DNA of 9,057 nt from Puniceicoccales bacterium (lineage in GTDB: Bacteria > Verrucomicrobiota > Verrucomicrobiia > Opitutales > UBA953), in NCBI GenBank assembly GCA_031284845.1, contig JAITXH010000065.1, forward strand, positions 1 to 9,057, given 5' to 3'. Numbering within the stretch: position 1 is the first letter of the stretch; each line of letters starts with the position of its first letter. Shown here piece after piece: positions 1 to 5,954 of the stretch. The notes below the pieces were generated by a model. The model was not told where the DNA came from. It saw only the letters and a list, made by a program, of their open reading frames with translations, and made no database searches. Made by a program: the position numbers and the translations under genes.

Positions 1-340
1 CGGCGACATCGAAATCGAGCCAGCCGCCATTGATTTTATCAATGATGTCATTGAGTCCGGCAAAATCGGCTCCGGCGGCGAGGGCTGCCTGAGCGTTGTC
101 GGTGAAGACGAGGACGCGGATTTTCTTACCGCTGCCGTTTGGCAGAGAGACGGTGCCGCGCACCATCTGGTCGGATTGTTTAGGGTCCACGCCTAAATTT
201 GCCGAGACCTCGAATGTCTCGTCAAATTTGAGCGGGGGCATTTTGGCCAGCAGTTCAGCGGCCTGGGCAACGGTGTAAGCGTTTTCCAGGTTGCCGACGG
301 CGGCGGCTGCGCGATAGCGCTTGGATTGTTTTTGTGCCAT
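1..340 (-). CDS. rplA: 50S ribosomal protein L1, N-terminal half (cut by left window edge)
   Basis: This is the first 113 codons of ribosomal protein L1, which forms the mobile L1 stalk of the 50S subunit near the E site and in many bacteria also represses its own mRNA. The ATG lies at 340-338 on the minus strand. The translation begins MAQKQSKRYRAA and contains the conserved L1 stretches KFDETFEVSANLGVDPKQSD, MVRGTVSLPNGSGKKIRVLVF and, near the edge, GGWLDFDVA, in the same order as in E. coli L1. L1 is usually about 230 residues, so roughly half lies outside the window. No Shine-Dalgarno sequence is visible in the 20 bases before the ATG. The usual upstream partner rplK (L11) is missing: the upstream neighbour is the divergent corA gene, so rplA must have its own promoter here. 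The identification is very secure; the missing C-terminal half cannot be checked. Confidence 0.96.
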   Translation of the reverse strand, partial: MAQKQSKRYRAAAAVGNLENAYTVAQAAELLAKMPPLKFDETFEVSANLGVDPKQSDQMVRGTVSLPNGSGKKIRVLVFTDNAQAALAAGADFAGLNDIIDKINGGWLDFDVA

Positions 341-558
341 GACGACTGTTGTTATGAGTCTTCTGCGGAGTGCAGTGATTTGAAAAGGGGCGGGATGAAA
401 GAGATTTTTGGCAGCTTGGAAAGAAAAAAATTCAGGCGATGGCGGCGCGGTGGCTTGGCGGCAACAAGGCGGGTGGCAAACTGCCTATTTTATGAAAATT
501 CGGTCAGGCTCACTTTTTCGTCTTTCGTTTTTCCCGCGCGGCAAACATCCTTGTTGTC
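341..558. promoter_or_regulatory. Divergent intergenic region between rplA and corA
   Basis: These 218 bases separate the starts of two divergent genes and so should hold promoters for both. I see no convincing -35/-10 pair in either direction; there are AT-rich patches around 421-432 and 485-500. Because rplA has lost rplK as its upstream neighbour, any L1 autoregulatory mRNA leader would lie here, but I cannot recognise an L1-binding fold by eye. A near-perfect 14-bp direct repeat sits at both ends of the region and is listed separately. A ten-codon frame with stop (ATG at 354, TGA at 381-383) is present but has no supporting evidence. Confidence 0.6.
347..360 (+). repeat. 14-bp direct repeat, copy 1 (beside the rplA start)
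   Basis: TGTTGTTATGAGTC here matches TGTTGTCATGAGTC at 552-565 in 13 of 14 positions. Copy 1 lies 7 bases upstream of the rplA start codon, on the opposite strand to rplA. It may be a duplicated translation-start or operator segment, or chance. Confidence 0.4.
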
Positions 559-565
559 ATGAGTC
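552..565 (+). repeat. 14-bp direct repeat, copy 2 (spans the corA start)
   Basis: TGTTGTCATGAGTC includes the corA ATG at 559-561 and its second codon. It matches the copy at 347-360 with a single mismatch. The repeat is seen directly; any function is unknown. Confidence 0.4.
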
Positions 566-1755
566 GCCGTTCAGACCGTCGTCGCCGCGCATTTCAACGT
601 TCGCAGAAATTTGCGCGCGATCGTGTCCGTGCAGCCCAGGAAAGGCTGGGGCTGACAGAAGAGCAAATGCCTCTGCCCACGGAAAACATCGCTGGCGGGG
701 GCGAGCACGACCAAAGCGAAATCGGACGTGCGCCGGGGCAACTCCCCGCGTCCAGCCCTTTCGAGAGCAACAGGCCGACCCGCTTCCGTGTCATTTGCTA
801 TGACGAAGGTTCCAGCTCGAGGGAGGAATTCTCCGAGGTGGATAAACTCACCCGTTATGTGGACAGGGGGGGAGTAGTCTGGGTGCAGATGATGGGACTG
901 ACTGATCCGGAAATCGTCCATATCGTCGGTGCCATCTTCAACATCCCGATGCTGGCGCAGGAAGACATCCTCGCCATTTGGTCGCGCTCCAAGTTCGACG
1001 AATACGGGGACATGCTTCTTGCCATCGCCCGCGCGGTGCGCCTGAGCATCAAGGAAGACGAGGAGCAGAGTCAGCAAATCTCGTTCATTGCCGGGCACAA
1101 TTTTGTGATTTCCTTTCACGAAAATGATGAACCGGTCTTCGATGCCATTGAACGGCGCATCAAGGAAAACTCAGGGCGCATACGCCGTTGGGGGCCGGGT
1201 TTTCTATTCTACGCGCTCTTTGATACGCTCGTTGACCGGATGCTTTATTATACCGAGGAGATAGAAGATGCCATCAGTGATCTGGAGGACAAAAATCTCT
1301 CCGATGAGGACGATTGCGACATCGGCGAGGTGTATCGCATCAAGCGCATCATCGTGCGGCTCAGCCGCGTGGCCATCCCGATACGAGATACGGTGCGCGT
1401 GCTTGAGCACTATGACCACCCGCTGCTGCCACATTCGCTCGACATGTATTTCGGCGATTTAAACGACCATGCCCTGCGTGTCGGTGACCGTGTGGAGCAC
1501 GCGAGGATGATTTTGCAGGAATTACAGGAATACCACCATACCATCCAGGAGCAGAAGACCAATGACATCATCCGCGTGCTCACGGTGATGAGCTCGATCT
1601 TCATCCCGCTGACGTTTGTGGTCGGCATTTACGGCATGAATTTTGAGCACATGCCCGAGATAAAAACAGAATACGGCTACCCGATTTGCATGGGGCTTAT
1701 GGCGGTCTTCGCCATCTCCACGCTCTACTACTTCCACCGGAAAAAATGGATTTGA
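559..1755 (+). CDS. corA: CorA-type magnesium/cobalt ion channel
   Basis: A 398-residue inner-membrane CorA protein, expected to work as a homopentamer importing Mg2+ (and Co2+) down the membrane potential. The C-terminus is diagnostic: TM1 at about residues 340-358, the signature YGMN at 358-361, a short periplasmic loop starting FEHMPE, TM2 at about 374-393, and a basic cytosolic end RKKWI. It closely resembles the Thermotoga maritima CorA branch. The acidic pairs matching that protein's regulatory Mg2+ sensor site appear conserved: D136 in LAQEDIL and D300 in YFGDLNDH. Residues 75-330 form the usual cytoplasmic funnel and long helices. The odd part is a roughly 70-residue N-terminal extension, very basic at its start (MSRRSDRRRR), which Thermotoga CorA lacks. 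The ATG at 559 is the first start in the open frame and has no Shine-Dalgarno; an internal start (M37) cannot be excluded. Confidence 0.95.
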   Translation: MSRRSDRRRRAFQRSQKFARDRVRAAQERLGLTEEQMPLPTENIAGGGEHDQSEIGRAPGQLPASSPFESNRPTRFRVICYDEGSSSREEFSEVDKLTRYVDRGGVVWVQMMGLTDPEIVHIVGAIFNIPMLAQEDILAIWSRSKFDEYGDMLLAIARAVRLSIKEDEEQSQQISFIAGHNFVISFHENDEPVFDAIERRIKENSGRIRRWGPGFLFYALFDTLVDRMLYYTEEIEDAISDLEDKNLSDEDDCDIGEVYRIKRIIVRLSRVAIPIRDTVRVLEHYDHPLLPHSLDMYFGDLNDHALRVGDRVEHARMILQELQEYHHTIQEQKTNDIIRVLTVMSSIFIPLTFVVGIYGMNFEHMPEIKTEYGYPICMGLMAVFAISTLYYFHRKKWI

Positions 1756-1786
1756 CCTAAGTGGAGCAGTTGGGTCAGGGCAGACG

Positions 1787-1836
1787 GGCGCGGGGGCAGT
1801 CCGAAGATCTACCCTGCGCCAATTCGCATTTTTTTT
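1787..1836 (+). terminator. Possible rho-independent terminator of corA
   Basis: About 30 bases after the corA stop, GGCGCGGGG (1787-1795) can pair with CCCTGCGCC (1812-1820), giving a 9-bp stem with one G-U pair. Eight T residues follow at 1829-1836. The T run starts 8 bases after the stem, which is further than usual. A smaller alternative stem TGCG/CGCA (1815-1818 with 1825-1828) would abut the T run directly. It works only in the plus direction, so it would serve corA, not nrdD. Confidence 0.4.
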
Positions 1837-1844
1837 ACCTGCAT

Positions 1845-1860
1845 CGCTTCACGAGAAGCG
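1845..1860. other. Small perfect stem-loop after the nrdD stop
   Basis: CGCTTC (1845-1850) and GAAGCG (1855-1860) form a 6-bp stem with a 4-base loop, 2 bases beyond the nrdD stop codon. On the nrdD transcript it is followed by an A run, not a U run, so it is not a standard intrinsic terminator. It could stabilise the 3' end of the mRNA. Confidence 0.35.
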
Positions 1861-1862
1861 GG

Positions 1863-4295
1863 TCAATCCTTCTTCTCCTCTCCTTGCCCGATATGCTTTA
1901 TGCGGTCGCCCTCTTCGCTGCGCTTGGCGTTGTTCCAGCGCTCCAGCGAGCCGACAAGATAGCCTGTGATGCGGCGAATGCGTTCAAATCTCGGGCCGTT
2001 GTTGTCCTCACGGCGTCCGCATTTCGGGCAGACATCGTGGATTATGCCCATATAGCCGCACACGGGGTCGCGATCTACGGGATGGTTGATGCTTCCGTAG
2101 CCGATGCCGCTTTCCTTCATTTTGCGGATGATGGCTTCAAAGGCATTGAGATTGTTCAACGGTGAGCCGTCCATCTCGATGTAGGTGATGTGCCCGGCGT
2201 TGCACAAGGAGTGATAGGGTGCTTCGATTTCGATTTTCTCGAAGGCACCGATTTTGTGATACACGGGGACGTGGAAGGAGTTGGTGTAGTAGTCGCGGTC
2301 GGTCACGCCGGGGAGCTTTCCGAAGCGTTTGCGGTCCAGCGCGGTGAAGCGGCCTGCAATGCCTTCCGCAGGGGTAGCCAGGAGCGAGAAGTTCAACTTG
2401 TGTTGCTGTGCCAGCTCGTCGGCGCGCTTGCGCATATGCGCGATGATTTCGTAGCCGAGCTTTTGCGCTTTCGCGCTCGTGCCGTGGTGTTCCCCGGTCA
2501 GGGCGACGAGGGTCTCGGCAAGGCCGATGAAGCCGATGGACAAGGTGCCGTGCTTGATGATCTCGCGCAGTGGTGTGCCGGGCTTGAGTCCCTTCGAGCC
2601 CATCCAGATGCCCTGCCCCATGAGGAAGGGGAAGTTGCGCGGAGTTTTGTTCGCCTGGATCTCGAAGCGTTCGAGGAGCTGTGCGGCGACGAGTTCGATT
2701 TTTTCATCAAGCTCCTGAAAGAAGCCGGAGAGATCGGCAGTGTTGCGCTCCAGCAGCGAGACGCCGTGCTTGATGCCGAGCGCGGGGAGATTGATGGTCG
2801 TGAAGGAGAGATTCCCGCGTGAGGTGATGCGCCCATCGCTCTCCGGGAAGATGGAACTGAAGACACGCGTGCGGCAGCCCATGGTGGCAATCTCGGAATG
2901 GTAATCGCCTGCGCGGTAGTATTGGAGATTGAACGGGGCGTCTATGAACACGAAGTTCGGGAAAAGGCGTTTGGCCGATACCTTTATGGCCTCTTTGAAG
3001 AGGTCGTAGTTGGGGTCGGTTGGATTGTAATTCACCCCTTCTTTCACCTTGAAAATAGTGATGGGGAAAATGGGCGTTTCGCCCTGCCCCATGCCATTCC
3101 AGACGGCCTTCAAGATGGATGCGATGACGAGGCGGCCTTCTGCGGTGCAATCCGTGCCAAAGTTCACCGAGGTGAACGGCACCTGTGCGCCGGCGCGTGA
3201 GTGCATCGTGTTCAGGTTGTGGATGAAGCCTTCCATGGCCTGCTCGGTAGCGCGCACGGTGTCTTCGGCGGCCAACTCAAAGACGGTGTTGAGCACATCT
3301 TCCGAGACACAGGATGCGCAGGGATGCAGTGCCACGGCGAGCGATTGCACGACTTCGGGCAAGGCGGGCTTGGGGTAGGCGATGCGGTGCGACTCTGCGA
3401 TAGCCTCCCATGCGGCGAGCGCCGTCTCGATGTCAGATTTCCCGATGAGACGGCCTTCAAATTTGAGGAACTTGACAAGGTTCTGAATGAAGCAGGTGCG
3501 AAAGGTTTTTTGCACGCCACGGGCCATCGCATAATCGAAGTTGGGAATGCTCTGCCCGCCGTGCTGTTCATTTTGGTTGGATTGCAACACAATGGCGGCG
3601 AGCGCTGCGTAGCTGGCGATGCCGTTGGGCGGGCGGATACTGCCGTGCCCGGTGCCAAAGCCTGACTCAAAAAGCCCGCATATGTCTATCTGGCAGCAGG
3701 TGAGCGTGCCCATCGGCAAAAAATCGAGGTCGTGAATGTGGATGTCGCCGGCCTCGTGTGCGCCGATGTGTGCGGGATTGAGCAACACGGTGCGCGAAAA
3801 TTCTTTTGAGCTTTCCGACCCGAACTTGAGCATGGCACCCATGGCGGTGTTGCCATCCACGTTGGCATTATCGCGCTTGAGATCGTTGTTTTCTGCATCA
3901 TCAAACACGATGCCATTGAGCGTCTTGATGAGGCGCGACTTGGTGTCGCGGATACGGCTGCGCTCCTGGCGATAAAGGATGTAAGCCTTGGCGACCTCGA
4001 AGCGGTTCATCTCGACAAGCGTCTTCTCGACGATGTCCTGAATGTCCTCGACGGTGGGTGCCTCGCCGAAGAACTCGGCCTTGATTTTTTCCACAACACG
4101 CAGGGAGGCGATGTCGGCAAGGGCGTTGTCGTGCAAACCCGAGGAAAAGATGGCCGCCTGAATGGCGTGGGTGATTTTTTCTGTATAGAAAATTTCTTTG
4201 CGCCCATCGCGTTTGCGGATGTAGGCGACTGCTGGGAGGGGGGCGCGGGAGGCGATTCCCATGTGACCTGTGTAGAGAGTGGGGGAAGCTGACAT
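1863..4295 (-). CDS. nrdD: Anaerobic ribonucleoside-triphosphate reductase (class III, NrdD)
   Basis: An 810-residue glycyl-radical enzyme that reduces ribonucleoside triphosphates to deoxyribonucleotides in the absence of oxygen. Residues about 24-112 are an ATP-cone allosteric domain (starts IRKRDGRKEIF). The catalytic barrel shows HIHDLDF (187-192) and a Cys pair at 200-201, then SRAGAQVPFTSVNFGT (366-381) and MGCRT with the likely thiyl-radical cysteine C474. The C-terminal metal site has C746, C756 and C759, but the position expected to carry the first Cys of the first CxxC is D743. The glycyl-radical loop RRITGYL places the radical on G778. An activating radical-SAM enzyme (NrdG) is required, and none is encoded in the window. 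The ATG at 4295 is preceded by an in-frame stop 5 codons upstream and by no Shine-Dalgarno; M12 is an alternative start. The gene converges on corA and has an AT-rich 205-bp upstream region. Confidence 0.97.
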   Translation of the reverse strand: MSASPTLYTGHMGIASRAPLPAVAYIRKRDGRKEIFYTEKITHAIQAAIFSSGLHDNALADIASLRVVEKIKAEFFGEAPTVEDIQDIVEKTLVEMNRFEVAKAYILYRQERSRIRDTKSRLIKTLNGIVFDDAENNDLKRDNANVDGNTAMGAMLKFGSESSKEFSRTVLLNPAHIGAHEAGDIHIHDLDFLPMGTLTCCQIDICGLFESGFGTGHGSIRPPNGIASYAALAAIVLQSNQNEQHGGQSIPNFDYAMARGVQKTFRTCFIQNLVKFLKFEGRLIGKSDIETALAAWEAIAESHRIAYPKPALPEVVQSLAVALHPCASCVSEDVLNTVFELAAEDTVRATEQAMEGFIHNLNTMHSRAGAQVPFTSVNFGTDCTAEGRLVIASILKAVWNGMGQGETPIFPITIFKVKEGVNYNPTDPNYDLFKEAIKVSAKRLFPNFVFIDAPFNLQYYRAGDYHSEIATMGCRTRVFSSIFPESDGRITSRGNLSFTTINLPALGIKHGVSLLERNTADLSGFFQELDEKIELVAAQLLERFEIQANKTPRNFPFLMGQGIWMGSKGLKPGTPLREIIKHGTLSIGFIGLAETLVALTGEHHGTSAKAQKLGYEIIAHMRKRADELAQQHKLNFSLLATPAEGIAGRFTALDRKRFGKLPGVTDRDYYTNSFHVPVYHKIGAFEKIEIEAPYHSLCNAGHITYIEMDGSPLNNLNAFEAIIRKMKESGIGYGSINHPVDRDPVCGYMGIIHDVCPKCGRREDNNGPRFERIRRITGYLVGSLERWNNAKRSEEGDRIKHIGQGEEKKD

Positions 4296-4500
4296 AGCAG
4301 TGTTTTTTACTTAGTTTTTTTTGACCTTCTTCGTGGAGGGATGAGGCGGCGACCTTGCGCCTTTTCAGATAGAAAATCACACGGAAAATAAAAAAATGCC
4401 GCAGTGAGAAGTTTTTTTACAACGACAATCAGAGAAATGAATATGTCACCTATTCACAAATTATTCACTGGATATTCACAGCTTGTTCGCGGCTCGTTTT
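4296..4500 (-). promoter_or_regulatory. AT-rich upstream region of nrdD
   Basis: These 205 bases lie between the trmB stop and the nrdD start, both on the minus strand, and are much richer in A and T than the flanking genes, with several T or A runs (for example 4303-4308, 4313-4321, 4394-4400, 4412-4418). This is the natural place for an nrdD promoter, but no clear sigma-70 pair, NrdR-box palindrome (consensus ACACTATATATAGTGT) or FNR palindrome (TTGAT-N4-ATCAA) is evident by eye. The conspicuous element is the heptamer array at 4451-4490, listed separately. No terminator is seen after trmB, so read-through from pyrE-trmB into nrdD is possible. Confidence 0.6.
4451..4490. repeat. Tandem TATTCAC heptamers with 11-bp period (putative operator or DnaA-box-like cluster)
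   Basis: Three identical heptamers TATTCAC begin at 4451, 4462 and 4473, each separated by a 4-base spacer (AAAT, TGGA). A degenerate fourth unit TGTTCGC (5 of 7) follows in the same phase at 4484. An 11-bp period places each unit on the same face of the helix, the arrangement typical of direct-repeat operators of the PhoB/OmpR response-regulator family (7-bp repeats with 4-bp spacers). The same units read as nine-mers (CTATTCACA, TTATTCACT, ATATTCACA) each differ by one base from the DnaA-box consensus TTATNCACA. The array starts about 155 bp upstream of the nrdD ATG and lies just past the trmB stop codon. The repeat is seen directly; the binding protein is inference. Confidence 0.7.
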
Positions 4501-5139
4501 TTATGAACCTTTTCCATCGGCGGTGCATTCCGCGACGAAGGATTGGTAGCCGGGCGCCCGCTCCGAAAAAATGGTCTCACACTCGAAACGCCAAGGTGCA
4601 TCCGGCACCACTTTCCAAACGGGGTGATTCTTGACAAGTGCCTCTGCCCAATTGAAATAAGAAACGTGATCCGTGCGAAAATACAAGCGCGTCGCACCGG
4701 GCACTGCCAGTGCTGCAAAGCGGTCAAGGAGGGCGGTTTGAATGAGGCGGTTCTTGCGATGGCGCGTCTTCGGCCAGGGATCGGAAAAAAGGAGAAAAAA
4801 CGCGGCAAACCGTAAACCATCCGGGATTGCGGCAAGGAACTCGGAGGCATCCGTGTTAATAAAATCCAGATTGCCCAATGCGGCGCGGCGGCACTTGCGC
4901 TCAGCGCGCTCAATCCGGTGCGCGATCAAATCCACTCCCACACAGTATTCTTCCGGATGCGCGGCGGCGTAGGCGGTAAGAAAATGCCCATGCCCGCACC
5001 CCAACTCCAACACCGCGGGGCACCCCGCCGCGACAGCTTCAAAGCGTGCCGCAAGCCGCATGCGCAGAGCGGCGACACGCCCGGCGCGGGCGGCATCAAG
5101 AGCGGCGCGGATTTCGCTGCGGTCTTCCGGCATTGGCAC
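4501..5139 (-). CDS. trmB: tRNA (guanine-N7-)-methyltransferase TrmB
   Basis: A 212-residue class I SAM-dependent methyltransferase that makes m7G at position 46 in the variable loop of tRNAs. The SAM-binding motif is ELGCGHGHFL (45-54), followed by GVDL (68-71). The family signature SDPWPKTRHRKNRL (119-132) matches the TrmB DPWPK-x-RH-x-K-x-RL pattern, and RTDH (155-158) and the downstream ETIFSE segment fit the C-terminal tRNA/G46 pocket. The length is near the family norm. The frame opens with GTG at 5139-5137, and an ATG lies two codons later at 5133-5131; neither has a Shine-Dalgarno, so the start may be either. The gene lies 43 bp downstream of pyrE on the same strand, so the two are probably co-transcribed. 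The usual T-x-[YF]-E element is altered here to T-I-F-S-E. Identification is secure. Confidence 0.95.
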   Translation of the reverse strand: MPMPEDRSEIRAALDAARAGRVAALRMRLAARFEAVAAGCPAVLELGCGHGHFLTAYAAAHPEEYCVGVDLIAHRIERAERKCRRAALGNLDFINTDASEFLAAIPDGLRFAAFFLLFSDPWPKTRHRKNRLIQTALLDRFAALAVPGATRLYFRTDHVSYFNWAEALVKNHPVWKVVPDAPWRFECETIFSERAPGYQSFVAECTADGKGS

Positions 5140-5182
5140 AGGGCGGGAGGCGGTCCAGTTGCGGTTGTATCCCCGGTCTGCT

Positions 5183-5752
5183 TCAGCTTCCGGGCTTCAC
5201 GGCAGGAAGCGCGGCAAGCTCCGGTGGCAAGGCGTCGGCAGGATACGCGGGAAAACTCATTTCAAGGAGCGGGAGAAACGGCACGTCAAAGTGCGTCTTG
5301 CCGCTGGAACGGTCCACAAGAGTGACTACTGCAGCGCCCGTCCCGCCGAATGCTTTTACGATGTCGAGGCATTCCTGCACACGTCCGCCACGCGTGACAA
5401 CATCCTCGACCACGAGCACGCGCTCGCCGCGGGCAATCTTGAAATTCCGGCGCAACACGAGCCGGTCATTCTCCTTTTCCGCAAAGATAAAGCGTTTGCC
5501 AAGTTGCCGGGCGACCTCCTGCCCGAGCACAAGGCCACCCATCGCCGGGGACAACACCGTGGCGCACTCGACGCCGGCAAGCCTCGGTCGAAGCAATTCG
5601 ACGAGCCGCGTCACCTTGTCGAGATGCTGGCAGACTTGTGCGCATTGGAAAAAATGCGCACTGCGCAACCCGCTGCGCAAAATAAAATGTCCGGTGAGTA
5701 AAGCACCGGTGTCGCGGAAAATTTGAAGAACTTCGTCTTGGACGGGATTCAT
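5183..5752 (-). CDS. pyrE: Orotate phosphoribosyltransferase
   Basis: A 189-residue cytoplasmic enzyme joining orotate and PRPP to make OMP, the fifth step of de novo UMP synthesis. The PRPP-binding motif is VLVVEDVVTRGGR (112-124), and a long flexible-loop region with AEKEND (91-96) precedes it, as in OPRTs. SPAMGGLVLGQEVA (68-81) matches the conserved helix/loop around the phosphate-binding region. The second Thr of the common VVTTGGS form is Arg here (VVTRGGR), a variant I believe occurs in related lineages. The frame stays open upstream to 5929, but those extra codons give low-complexity, arginine- and alanine-rich sequence with no family similarity. I chose the ATG at 5752, where MNPVQDEVLQIFRDTGALLTGHF begins exactly as OPRTs do. 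trmB follows 43 bp downstream. No Shine-Dalgarno is seen. Confidence 0.95.
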   Translation of the reverse strand: MNPVQDEVLQIFRDTGALLTGHFILRSGLRSAHFFQCAQVCQHLDKVTRLVELLRPRLAGVECATVLSPAMGGLVLGQEVARQLGKRFIFAEKENDRLVLRRNFKIARGERVLVVEDVVTRGGRVQECLDIVKAFGGTGAAVVTLVDRSSGKTHFDVPFLPLLEMSFPAYPADALPPELAALPAVKPGS

Positions 5753-5954
5753 TGCGCCGGGGGAGCTTGCGTGCTCGACGCTCCGGGTCAAGCGCGGGGG
5801 CGCACATTCTCCAGCGGAAGCGGTGCATCGCCCCGCATTCCCGGCCCTCCCGCCGCGCCTCCCCGTTACAGATGAAAAATGCCGGGGGAAAAGCGTTGCC
5901 AAAGCGGACACCGGCGCGCATTGAAGCACAAAGCATATAGATACCTAATCATCA
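5753..5954. promoter_or_regulatory. Divergent intergenic region between pyrE and the RNA helicase gene
   Basis: These 202 bases separate divergent genes and should contain promoters in both directions. Most of it is GC-rich (5753-5866), with a more AT-rich end next to the helicase start (5919-5954), including TATAGA at 5936-5941, which lies too close to the ATG and has no matching -35. No pyrimidine attenuator (terminator hairpin plus leader peptide) or other riboswitch-like structure is evident. Confidence 0.5.

Noticed and set aside
354..383. A ten-codon leader peptide (with stop) upstream of corA
   Set aside because: There is no ribosome-binding signal, no regulatory codon run, and it lies 175 bp from corA with no attenuator hairpin.
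571..1119. A 182-codon minus-strand frame opposite corA
   Set aside because: It overlaps the well-supported CorA coding frame completely and has no recognisable domain.
1845..1860. Intrinsic terminator for nrdD at the CGCTTC/GAAGCG hairpin
   Set aside because: On the nrdD strand the hairpin is followed by an A run instead of a U run, so it lacks the required tail; kept only as a stem-loop.
1761..3665. Several long plus-strand open frames opposite nrdD (for example 2190-2822 and 3201-3665)
   Set aside because: They are antisense shadows of a fully conserved nrdD reading frame, with no recognisable motifs and compositions typical of reverse-frame translation in GC-rich DNA.
4440..4490. A replication origin, suggested by the DnaA-box-like nine-mers and nearby AT-rich DNA
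   Set aside because: There are only three one-mismatch boxes and no perfect one, and no dnaA, dnaN, gidA or similar origin neighbour. A local nrdD control element is the simpler reading.
5753..5929. A 59-residue N-terminal extension of PyrE (frame open to 5929)
   Set aside because: The extra residues are compositionally biased and unlike any OPRT N-terminus, while the ATG at 5752 gives a standard-length enzyme.
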